64,000 nt of DNA from Maylandia zebra (lineage: Eukaryota > Chordata > Actinopteri > Cichliformes > Cichlidae), in NCBI RefSeq assembly GCF_041146795.1, contig NC_135185.1, positions 22,588,529 through 22,652,528 on the forward strand. Reading direction: 5' to 3'. The notes beneath the pieces were generated by a model, which worked only from the letters and a program-made list of their open reading frames with translations, searched no databases and was not told where the DNA came from. Of this stretch, positions 24,016 to 38,239 are shown one piece after another (the first letter of the stretch is position 1; the number at the start of each line of letters is the position of its first letter). The translations under genes and the position numbers were made by a program.

Positions 24016-24752
24016 TAGGCTACGTTCACACTGCAGGTCTTAATGCTCAATTCCGATTTTTTGATCAAATCCGATTTTTTTTGTCTGCTCGTTCACACTA
24101 CAAATAAAATGCGACAGCAAACGCGCTCTAGTGTGAACGCTCAAAGCGGCCCGCATGCGCAAAAGAAGATGTCACACACAACGCGCTCTGTTTAGACCCA
24201 GAGCAACAGTATTGTTTGACTGATGGCCCTTAATATAAAGACTTCGGACTTCACGTTTCCCAATTTTTGCTTTAAGTTATTTTGTTATTTACATAATAAT
24301 GTAAATAACCTAATAATGATCCTTATTGCTGTTTAAGAGAGGAGCGGTGCTTCAAAGATAGCTGCAGATTTCTGTCAGAATCTGCAGATTATACAGTACA
24401 AATAAAATGTTTACGTTGTCTTCCCAACAGTTTCACTGACATCTACACTGGATGGCCAGGAAGCGTTCGCAATGTCTTCTCGGGCGCTTCTCTGGCGCTG
24501 ATAATTGGCTTCAGTCTTGTGTCGGTGACGTAAAAGGCGGATTTAATGCGACTTGACCGTTCAAACAGCAGTCGCTTTCTAAAACATCGGATATGTATCG
24601 GATTCGGTACCACATACGAAAGTGACCCAGATCGGATTTGAAAATATCGGATTTGCGCCGTTCACACTGTCATAGCATGATCGGATATGGGTCGCATAGG
24701 GTCAAAAAAATCAGATTTGATGCGCTTTCGCCTGCAGTGTGAACGTAGCCTA
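24016..24752. mobile_element. hAT-like MITE with GGCTACGTTCACACTGCAGG termini
   Basis: The 737-bp element has inverted termini TAGGCTACGTTCACACTGCAG, identical over at least 20 bases at both ends, and is flanked by AGTCATT at 24009-24015 and 24753-24759 (7 bases certain, 8 if a one-base shift is allowed). There is no transposase gene. Internal copies of GTTCACAC in both orientations and several near-repeats of ATCGGATTTG and its complement make much of it potentially self-pairing. The 7-8-base target duplication argues for hAT rather than TA-specific transposases. Confidence 0.8.
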
Positions 24753-26227
24753 AGTCATTAAAAAATTGTGACATATAGAATTTGTTTTTTAATTTCTGTG
24801 AAGTTTTGTGAATGTAATTATGTAATTTATAGAGAAAAAATGCATTCAGTTAGACAAGAAAAGGCTTAGTACTAAATTACAAACATGTTTTATTAAACTC
24901 AGTGGAAAAGCAGGACATTATTTGCAAATTCTGCAACTATAAGTCATTCGGCAGTTATTTATGGCTCAGGACCTCAGTTGCATTAGATTAGATGAACACA
25001 GAGTTTATGATCTCATGTTCAGCTCATTCTCTGGCAAATGCATCCTGGATGCAGGGATCTAGTAAAAACCACCATTTTTCCGGCAGCAGACAAATGTCAG
25101 CCTAATCTGAAGAATGACAAAGTTACATAAACACACATAGATATAGTGCTGCATCTATCATTCACCCTCAATGTGATTAAGATTAACCACATAAATACCT
25201 TTCTGTTAGGTGTGAGCACTTTGAATATATTTTTAGCAGCATTTTCCACTCAATAAATCAAAAGTGACTGCTGATGACGAGGAGACAGAGCTGAGACACA
25301 CGAAGAAGGCATGCGCAACCCCATATTTGAGCATCACTTCAGTTATTCTTATTCTTTTCTCCAGTTTCTCCCTTTTTCCCTGTGTCACAAAGGATTAATG
25401 GTAGTGTGAACCTCTTACCACTGCAGCTTACACTACATGAGGGCTAACAGCTATATAACTAATGGAGCTTAACTGTTTTTATCCAGAAGAAAGACCTGAC
25501 GAGCGAAGAAGGAACTACAACTTTTTAAGCCTTTTTTTGTTCTTCTTGCAGATTACCAGAAAGTCTGTGAGAAAAGTGTCAGTTTTGTCTGTTTCTGTTT
25601 TCACTTCTGACATGAAATTTCCATGAAACTGAAGAGAGTTTGTTCCGCAGTGTCTTCCATAGAAGCTGATGTATTTACCTTTTCTGTGCTTACAGATTGT
25701 GACGTGTGAAAGCAGATTTTTAGACGTGCGATAAGCAGAAAAGAGAGATGCTGTACCATATTTAATGATCTTAAAGCTTAGGTTTTATATCTATATATGA
25801 GCCATCATATCTGCTACAGTACAGTAATAAGATGCAGTGTTATTGCAGTATATGCCTGAATCTATATATTTTTTAAGGAGTATTGTCATTTTTTTGTGAG
25901 GGATGTTCGGGTTTAGATGTATTTCAGTACTTTTCTCTTCAGTTTTGGCTTCTTTCTGTGTTCCTGTGCACTCCTGACAGCTGCACAGGAACACAACTGT
26001 GGAAATGGCAACTCAGTTTAAACATAAATTGTGCTAGAGGTGTGAAAAACACAGGAAAATGTGTGAAACAGTGATGTTGAGTATTATTGAACATAGGCTA
26101 TTATTTAAGATCTAAACTATATTTATTCACTCTAATGTCACATTGTTTTCACTGAGCTCTAAGCTTCATTATATTTCCTTATTTTCTTGATCTTACAGAC
26201 TCGTTCAGACGTACGTCCTAAATTTTA
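24753..26227. other. Intergenic, nothing recognised
   Basis: AT-rich. No exon, RNA or defined repeat was seen between the hAT-like MITE and the next Tc1 relic. Confidence 0.4.
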
Positions 26228-27356
26228 TGCAGTACTGTGGAAAAGTCTTGAGCCACATGTCATTTCTTTATAGGAAAATGGGAAATGGGTGCAGGGATGT
26301 CATGAAACATACACCGACATACACAGAAATATAGTTTATAAGGCAAAGAAAAAAGTTTGTAAAATTCTAGCAAGCCCAAAAGTGAATTTTTGGGTATGAC
26401 CATTTTTACTCTTCAACACAGCCTGAATGCTCTTAGTCAGCTTTCTTGTAATTTCTTTGAGAAGTCTTCAGGAATAGTTCTCCAGGCTTCTTGAAGAACA
26501 TTCAAAGCTCTTCTTTGGATGTTGGCTGTTTTTTATTTCATTCTCTGTAGGTATGATCCGTTATAGTAATAGCAGTAAGTCCAGGCTCTCGGTAGTCCAA
26601 CCCATGACTGATGACCATAGGGTACTTTTCAGCGTTCATAATTCCATCAACTTTAACAAAATCCCCAACACCGTTCACTGAAATACAGCCCGAAACCATG
26701 ACAGAGCCTTGCTGTGTTTTACAGATCGCTGTAGAAACTCCTGATGACCTGTTTCTGCTGATTTTCAGTCCAGTTCTTGTGTAATTTAGCATATCTCACC
26801 CTTTTCTGCCTGTTTGCCTTCCTTTAAAATGACTGTTCATCTGCTATTGAACTGCTACTTCTTCTTTTTGTCCTCTGCTTGTCCTCTTTCCTCTCATTTC
26901 TCAAAGACACACTGCACATCATGCTGAGGTATGTAGTTTTCAGGAAGTCGCCCTTTGGTAATCACCTTGTTTGTGCACAAATAGTATTTTAAGCCAGTCA
27001 AACTACCTTTGGCATTTTTTGTAGTTTCAATAAAATACATGAGAAAATAATTTTTTATGTTTTTGCAGCAGACTTCTAATAACAAAGTGCCTAAAGATAC
27101 AATTTAATAATTGGTTCTTTGCTAATTTGTCTGGTGCGTATAGACATGACACTGGTTCATTGCTTGGGTTAGGTGCCTTTTTTATGCTTGTTTAATTTAT
27201 AGGTCAGTGTTAAAAAACATTCCTCTGAATTTCTCATGATCCGGCGCAGGGAGTGGACTATTGCTCAAAACTGGTTTAAAAATACCAACAAGTCTGCCTC
27301 CTTAGAAGCTAAATCCAGATAATGGAGTGCTGACTTAAGACTTTTGCACAGTATTG
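26228..27356 (-). mobile_element. Decayed Tc1-like element, family shared with 2.7 kb
   Basis: Ends are visible. The left end reads GCAGTACTGTGGAAAAGTCT and the right end, reverse-complemented, reads CAATACTGTGCAAAAGTCTT, each next to TA. The minus-strand frame 26792-26538 retains QGSVMVSGCISVNGVGDFVK and VDGIMNAEKY, the glycine-rich box and following segment of a Tc1 transposase. Remaining frames are interrupted, so it is non-functional. Confidence 0.8.
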
Positions 27357-27639
27357 TATGTAAACTGCTTTATTTTTATTTTTAAATGTCTTTGTCAGTT
27401 TAGATGTTCACTGAACACTGGCGTTCACTGCCACCTACCCAACAAATATCCCCTTAGTCTGATGACAGTGGCTCAGTGTTTGTGCTCACAGGTTTGTTGC
27501 ACCATAATGAACACAACTGTTGTGTCAGAACTTAACTTTTATTTTCAGGTTACTGTTTCTGTATTAAAAAAAAATCACATTCTGCTATGACCTGAGGAAA
27601 ATCCACAATGTTTCACATAATGTTCCTTTTTTTCAGGAG

Positions 27640-27782
27640 GAATAAATATGTAGATATCTGCATATTCTTATGGTCTGTCTTTTTCACACAGTGACTCAGA
27701 CAGTAGATACACAGGATTATGAAATCGGTTTCTGTTCATAGAAGAAGAAAAAAACAGAAAAGAAAAGAAAACCACAGACGTA
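27640..27782 (+). repeat. Tandem duplication, copy A (left part, split by a Tc1 insertion)
   Basis: The segment TGGTCTGTCTTTTTCACACA through ACCACAGACGTA recurs, with a few changes, at 29233-29328. The continuation of copy A after the inserted element (29132-29200, TAGAGCAGGAAATG...) matches the continuation of copy B (29332-29400, TAGAGCGGGAATTG...). The unit is therefore a duplication of about 200 bases. Confidence 0.8.
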
Positions 27783-29131
27783 CACATCAAGAGTCTGGAC
27801 ACAGCTTCTCATTTTTAGGTTTTTCTTTATTTTCATGACTATTTATATTGTAGATTCTGACTGAAGGCATCAAAACTATGAATGAACACATATGAAATTA
27901 TGTAGTAAACAAAAAAAAGTGAAATAACTCAAAATATGTTTTACATTTTAGATTCTTCAAAGTAGCCACCCTTTGCCTTGATTACTGCTTTGCACACTCT
28001 TGGCCTTCTCTCGATGAGCTTCATGATGTAGTCAGCTGCAATGGTTTTCACTTCACAGGTGTGCCTTTTCAGGGTTTGTTTGTGGCATTTCTTGCCTTTA
28101 AATGGGGTTGGGACCATGTTGTGCAGGAATCAGGTTGGTACACAGCTGACAGGCTTATTTGACAACTGTTAGAATTCATATTAAGGCAAGAACCAATCAG
28201 CTACGTAAAGAGAAACGATAATCCACCATTACTTTAAGAACTGAAGGTCAGTCTGGAAACTTTGAAAGTCGCAAAATCCATTAAGCACTACGATGAAACT
28301 GGCTCTGACTGTGCAAATCAGGCCTTTATGGTCAAATAGCTGCTAAGAAAACATGACTAAGGAAAAGCAACAAGCAGAAGAAATTTGTTTGGGCCAAGAA
28401 ACATAAGGAATGGACATTACACCAGCGGAAATCCAAGCTTTGTTCTGATGAGTCCAAATTTGAGCTCTTTGGTTCCACCTGCTGTGTCTTTTTGCGACGC
28501 AGAAAAGGTGAACGAATGGTCTCTACATGCATGGTTCCCACCGTGAGGAGGTGTGATGGTGTGGAGGAGCTTTGCTGGTGACACTGTTGGGCATTTATTC
28601 AAAACTGATGGCACACTGAACCAGCATGACTACCGCAAAATCCTGCCATCCCATCCGGTTTGTTTAGTTGGACCATCTTTTATTTTTCAACAGGACAGTG
28701 ACCCCTACGGGCTGTGTAAGGGCTATTTGACCAAGAAGGAGAGTGATGGAGTGCTGCGCCAGATTGCCTGGCCTCCACAGTCACCTGACCTAAACCCAAT
28801 CAAGGTGGTTTGAGATGAGACGGCAAAAGGGCCAACAAGTGCTCAGCATCTCTGGGAACTCTTCAACACTGTTGGAAAACCATTTCAGGTGACTACCCGA
28901 TGAAGCTCATCGAGAGAATGCCAAGAGTGTGCAAAGCAGTAATCAAAGCAAAGGGTGGCTACTTTGAAGAATCTAAAATATACAAAATGTTTTGAGTTAT
29001 TTCACACTGTTTTGTGTACTGCATAATTCCATATGTGTTCATTCATAGTTTTGATGTCTTCAGTGAGAATCTACAAGGTAAATAGTCATGAAAATGAAGA
29101 AAAAACAGAAAGTCCAAGCTTACTGGTAGTG
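27783..29131 (+). mobile_element. Tc1-like transposon with long inverted repeats
   Basis: The 1349-bp element lies between TA at 27781-27782 and TA at 29132-29133, beginning CAC and ending GTG. Long inverted arms are obvious. TTTTCATGACTATTTATATT, ACTATGAATGAACACATATG and GATTCTTCAAAGTAGCCACC on the left recur in complementary form at about 28960-29100 on the right, so each arm is over 200 bp. It encloses a broken transposase (28340-28815). Compared with related fish elements it has lost most of the N-terminal half of the gene. It sits inside copy A of a local tandem duplication. Confidence 0.88.
28340..28815 (+). pseudogene. Tc1-like transposase pseudogene
   Basis: Frames across this stretch give KFVWAKKHKEWTLHQRKSKL then CSDESKFELFG (first catalytic Asp). 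The frame at 28553-28813 gives MMVWRSFAGDTVGHLFKTDG, FIFQQDSDPYG (second Asp), GYLTKKESDGVLRQIAWPPQ and SPDLNPIK. The third catalytic residue, normally Glu, is Lys, and the frame stops soon after. The DNA-binding domain is largely deleted between about 28200 and 28300. It cannot be functional. Confidence 0.85.
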
Positions 29132-29400
29132 TAGAGCAGGAAATGCTGATTGAAAAAAAGCCACAGAGGGGGAAACAAAAAAACGTAACTAAACATATGC
29201 AGTAGATATTGGCGTATATTTACATGGTTTGTTGGTCTGTCTTTTCCACATGGTGACTCAGACAGTAGATACAAGATGTTGAAATCAGTTTCTGGTCACA
29301 GAAGAGAAAAAAACAGAAAACCACAGACGTACATTAGAGCGGGAATTGTTTTTGTTTTTTTTCTTTAAAGCCACAAAGGGGAAACAAATAAAAATTACAA
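29132..29400 (+). repeat. Tandem duplication, rest of copy A plus copy B (empty site)
   Basis: 29132-29200 completes copy A after the Tc1 element. 29200-29400 is copy B, which has GACG-TA-CAT-TA-GAGC (29325-29337) where copy A has GACG-TA-element-TA-GAGC. This gives a paralogous comparison of filled and unfilled sites. Confidence 0.75.
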
Positions 29401-30552
29401 AATTCAGATAAAGAAAGGTAGTGAAACACTGAAGTTTAAAGAAAGGGAAGTGAAACTTTAAAAAAGAAACCGGTCTGTCATCAAGAAAGAGAAGATAAAA
29501 ACTGAGAGGTTTATAATGCAAGTTAGGAATTAAGAGAAACCATGCATCATTACATGAAAGTGACACCGAGACCGTGGGGAAAAAGAGGGCGTTGAACGCA
29601 GAATCATCTTTGTTATTCTTTGGTATTTGAGTGCTTTACCTGCTTGACCCGTTTCATACCCTGTCAGGCTGCTTCGCCCATGACAATAATAGAGCGACAG
29701 GTCTCTGTCACGCCAACACCTGCGGATGACAGATCGCAAATACGACATCATTTACTCTTTAAATACATAAGCAGGGTCTGGCAGCTTCACACAGCACCTC
29801 TACCTGGCAAAGAAAAGTGTAAAGGGGGAGAAAAAAGTAGAAGAAAAGATGACTGGAGTGAATTTTTAAAGAGGTTTGAAAGCCTAAAGTGTGAGAGAGA
29901 AAAAATTTATAGCGTGAGCTTATTTTCACCAGATAAATTAGAGTGAACTAGTTTGAAAAGTTCGGCTCCAAAAACACGTTTCTTTTTTTGTTCTTCTGTA
30001 TATGTATACGTGTGTGTGAGAGAGAGCATGGACACGTGAGTTGCTAAGAAAGCAGAGCTCTGCTGTGGGTGTGTGTAAGATTGTCTTGTTGTCACACTCC
30101 CTCTCAGGTTGGTTGTAAACCCTGTTGAACCTGTTACCGCCCGAATACCTGTAACACTGTTTTTCCTGAAACAGTAGGCAGTTCTGACTGACTTCTAACA
30201 AGGATTTAAGCAGAGCTACATTTTACCTTTGGCGTATTATTCTGTTGCTCACCTTTGGACTATAAACAGACTTTCCTTATCCTCGAATGACTTGGACTTT
30301 AACCTGATATTTCCTGTTTATGCTCAAATACTGGACTTGCAACCATCATCACTGCAAGGAAAAAGAAGGTGACTGCATCGCTATGAACCCGCTTCTTTAA
30401 TTCACTTAAGAGACAGATTGTCCTTCAGGCCTGACGGGATCCGCATTACTTCTCGTGGGTCTGTTTAAAATTGGAACCTCGACGTGCAAAAGCTCTGACT
30501 GTTTACATCTGATTGAGCGGAGGCAGCTCTCGTAGCTGCATATTTGGACAAG
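29401..30552 (+). promoter_or_regulatory. Upstream region and 5' UTR of the short rabgap1l gene
   Basis: No exon of the full-length RABGAP1L (PTB or TBC domain) was found here or further upstream. A TATAAA-containing string (GGACTATAAACAGAC) lies at about 30257-30271 and could be a core promoter about 290 bases before the start codon. The exact transcription start is unknown. The coding start ATG at 30553 is immediately followed by a second ATG. Confidence 0.4.
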
Positions 30553-34874
<4,322 letters not shown>

Positions 34875-35208
34875 GAGCTTGGACTGTGAATGCGCAGTTG
34901 ACATAAAACTGGACACTAGAGGGGGGTTATACCTCTGCTGAAGTATGACTTTATTGCCTGAGTGATAACCAAAGACTGTATATACAGAATGATTTAAACC
35001 TGTACCTGCTGATTCCTAATTTGTGCACTAGATGGCAGTCAAGACACCATGAGCTGAGGAGAGTACCAGAGAGCACTGACGGTTGATATGAAGTAGGGAC
35101 TTTCTTGGCTTTGCTGATTTTGTCTTTACTGATAAGTTTCTTTGCATATTTGTAAATCTGTGTGAGTCTCCTGGAGACCAGTATATTCGTTTGTGCCATA
35201 AATGCACC

Positions 35209-35214
35209 ATTAAA
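35209..35214 (+). terminator. Polyadenylation signal ATTAAA, rabgap1l
   Basis: ATTAAA lies 335 bases after the rabgap1l stop, with an A-rich stretch at about 35229-35236. It leaves under 100 bases before the candidate ebi3 promoter elements. Confidence 0.5.
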
Positions 35215-35303
35215 GAAGTAACCACTTCAAAAAAAATTCTCTTTCATGACGTAAGGAAACCTTAATCAGCATGCAGTAATTCATAACTGTTCAGTTCTTA
35301 TAA

Positions 35304-35362
35304 GGAATTTCCTGTGCTGTGACTTCTCTTCCTCTTTCGCAATGACCTCTTTGGCTTTTATA
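35304..35362 (+). promoter_or_regulatory. ebi3: Candidate inducible ebi3 promoter: kappaB, ETS/IRF and TATA
   Basis: GGAATTTCC at 35304-35312 fits a Rel/NF-kappaB site. On the minus strand, 35328-35337 reads AAAGAGGAAG, a strong PU.1/ETS match; with one base upstream it also reads GAAA-GA-GGAA, an IRF-ETS composite arrangement. TTTTATA at 35356-35362 could serve as a TATA box, placing the start near 35390 and leaving a 5' UTR of about 210 bases before the ATG at 35598. Mammalian EBI3 is known to be induced through NF-kappaB and PU.1. Function here is inference from motifs. Confidence 0.45.
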
Positions 35363-35597
35363 CCGCGATCAGCTGCGAGGCGCTCAAATACACAGGGGAG
35401 GCGAGACTGTGAAGCAACTTGTTATTGCTGTACTTTGACACAAAGACAGGTGTAGATCTGCAAGGAAAAGGGCAAAGGACAAGGGAATAACAGAAGAGAG
35501 TAGTATTTAACTTGGGCCCGGGGTTGGGAGTTGACTGTAACATTTCTAAAACTACTTTGAAAAACTGCTCTTGGCGAATAATCCCTCCTTTGAAGCA

Positions 35598-36474
35598 ATG
35601 AGGGCTGCAGTGTTTGGTGGTGGCTATGTCACTGTGATTCTACTAATTAGCATTGTTGAAAGTCAAGCACTGGACCTGCTGAGAGGAGCTGGAACATCAC
35701 AGAGTGAGTGCTAGTCTGTGCTTGACTACATGTTTCCCACTTCCACTTATTCTTTCTTTCTTTCATGTTATGTTATAATATTATTCTCAAAGTGATACCG
35801 ATACAGATATTAAATTTTGTATTTTTCTTTATTCTGTATTTCTGTCAGTGTTTATGTTTTGCACTCAGTGACTAAATCCAGTTTTTCCCTGCCAGATCCC
35901 CTCTCCGCTCCCAAGGTGCACTGCTGGTGTTCGAGCTATCCGAATGCGACGCTGTGCACCTGGCCTAAACCACCCCACTTCCCTACCACGCATTACATTG
36001 CTACATACAGGTAAGTCTGTGAATAGTTTTAGTGGGTGCTGACCCAAACCACTGACCCCTTTTTAGTAGAAGACACTCTACTTAACAAGTGTCATTAAAT
36101 AGCCTTTTTTTTTTCTTAAATGTGTTTATGTGTAAATGTTTGTGTTTACCAGTGAGAGACATAATCAGGCAAGCACCAAGGAATGCCATCTCCTTCCACC
36201 CGGCTCTTCATCCTCTGAAAAGGTACCAGTTTATAACCTTAAGAGATCATCTGATATTGGCTGTGCATCTAGGAATTTTTGGATATATTCTTGTCTGTTA
36301 TGAGCAAAAATCCCTGGATCCTGAGACTGAAATCATGCATCATGCATAGTGTGGAGGGAATTTTCAGTCATGGGGTGACGTTAACCCTTAGGTTTGCGAA
36401 CAGCCAAGAGAAAGGAGAAGAGGTGGTTTCCAGAATTCATGCAACAAAATTTAACTTATTTAGATAAGTTGTAC

Positions 36475-36509
<35 letters not shown>

Positions 36510-37959
36510 ACACACACACACACACACATACTGTACTGGAATGATCCACAAACCTGACGGGACAGGCTGAGTTTTGGAAAATCCCATTTCTTTTCTTTTC
36601 TTTTCTTTTTTGGAATCATTTCAAGTTTATCTTGTGAGTCTGAGGAAACCAGGGTCTCAGTAATTTGTGATCTGTGGTTGATTACTAATTCTGATCATCT
36701 CGAGTGCTCGTCATTTTGTGAATTCCCCAAAGTTTTCTTTCATCGTCTCTCTCTTTTTCTGTTTTCTTTTTTCTTTTTTTTTCAGTTCTGGATCTGCCAG
36801 CTGCCCAACCTGAAGCTTCTTACTGACTACATCATCAACATCACAGCAGTTCATTCTGGGAGAAGCAGCTCCCATCTAACAAGCTTCATGCTGGAGGATA
36901 TAGGTGAGAAATGAAATTACACAGAATGTGGTCAAACTTCACTTAGCTTCATAACCCAATTCCCGTTTTTATCTAAACAAACAAACAAAAAAACAATTAA
37001 AAAAAAATCTGTTCTATGTGTTCAGTAAAACCAGATCCTCCCGTTGATGTCCGGGTTTCCCCTACTAACAACAGAAAGTTGTTGGTTGAGTGGTCTCCTC
37101 CACCTACTTGGACCAACTTGGCAATATTCCCCCTAAAATACCAGATTATCTACCAGTGGGAAAACAAGGGGATCCGAAGGTCTGTTAATGTAAGTATGAT
37201 TTTCATCACACCATATTTGCATAAAAGTGTTGCAACCACAAGTTTTGTAAGCAGCACATCACACTTAACGCTTACACGGATATCACATGTGCAAGTTCAA
37301 AATTACCCAAGCTTTTTTGAAGCAACCTCGAATTGCTTTTTTTTGTACTTGTTGTTTTCCTAAAAAAAGTTCCCATCGTCTACAGGATCCAGTTTTTCAT
37401 TTAATCATTTAATCATCAGTAGCTTTTCTGTTTCCTTTTAAATATTACAACACTCATTAACTTGACTTCAAGTGTTCAAAATTGTGTGAAAATATTTTCT
37501 CATAAACTGTTTTTAAGATGTTGGTCATGATTTACTAAAATTTAAAAAAAATGTGCATCAGCACATGCTGTAACTGATTTGAAAGTATGACTAATGATGG
37601 CAAACACATTTGCATTATTACTAAACTCTTCCATCCACTTTCATGAAACGGTTTATGATTCATCAACTATTTATAAGTCCTTTACTTCTATTTTAATATG
37701 TGACTTAAAGTAACCAGTATCTTTTCCCACTGGGCTGACTTGTAGCCTCCTGATGTTAACTATGTGTTTTTTTTACACATGTATCCTATATTTTCTCCTC
37801 CAGCTGGGTCCTTATGAGAACACCACAGTTGAACTGAAGGCCCTGACCCCAGGGAGGCCATACCTGTTCCAAGTGTGTGCTAGGGAGCTGCTTGGTCTGG
37901 GCAAATGCAGTGACTGGAGTATGCCCGTGAAGATCACAATACCAAGAAAAAGACTGTAG
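35598..37959 (+). CDS. ebi3: EBI3, IL-27/IL-35 beta subunit, 6 exons
   Basis: EBI3 is a secreted class I cytokine-receptor-like protein that pairs with IL-27p28 or IL-12p35 to form IL-27 or IL-35. Exons are 35598-35703, 35896-36010, 36153-36222, 36786-36903, 37026-37189 and 37804-37959. Phases agree and all sites are GT-AG, giving 242 residues with TAG at 37957-37959. Residues 1-24 are a signal peptide (MRAAVFGGGYVTVILLISIV...). The first fibronectin-III domain has PKVHCWCSSYPNATLCTWPK and IATY, then YIINITAVHSGRSSS. The second begins VKPDPPVDVRVSP and has WSPPPTWTNLAIFPLKYQI. The WSXWS box is degenerate, CSDWS, as in mammalian EBI3 (LSDWS). N-glycosylation sequons are at NAT, NIT and NTT. 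There is no transmembrane segment. It overlaps nothing; rabgap1l ends 0.7 kb upstream and the ODF3-like gene converges on it. Confidence 0.95.
36475..36529. repeat. (TA)n-(TG)n-(CA)n compound microsatellite
   Basis: About 25 bases of TA, then TG, then CA. The TG and CA halves are complementary and centred on a GTAC, so the tract can fold on itself. It lies in ebi3 intron 3. Confidence 0.95.
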
Positions 37960-38084
37960 GAAGTTCCACTGACTTCCTTTTTTTGTTTACCCATTTCCTG
38001 TTAAGCTTGCACTGAAGTAAACAATTTCATTTTCTGGTATTTTAACTGCACGAAAAATGCAAACACAAACTATTTATATTTTGT

Positions 38085-38094
38085 TTTATTTATT
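38085..38094 (-). terminator. Polyadenylation signals, ODF3-like gene (minus strand)
   Basis: On the minus strand this reads AATAAATAAA, two overlapping AATAAA signals, 146 bases after the ODF3-like stop codon. The adjacent plus-strand ATTAAA (38093-38098) could instead serve ebi3. Confidence 0.55.
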
Positions 38095-38204
38095 AAAGAG
38101 TATTGTAAATGGATATCATGCACACAGTTTACATTTCCAGTTTAAGTCAGTATTTTTTTTATTATTGTTATTTTGTAACAGTGTTGGTTTTTCAAGTCAA
38201 AAAG

Positions 38205-38210
38205 AATAAA
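38205..38210 (+). terminator. ebi3: Polyadenylation signal AATAAA, ebi3 (distal)
   Basis: Canonical AATAAA 246 bases after the ebi3 stop and only 30 bases short of the ODF3-like stop codon on the opposite strand. If used, the two 3' UTRs overlap. Confidence 0.5.
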
Positions 38211-38239
38211 AATAAGGTGTCTGAAGCAAATTCTCATTG

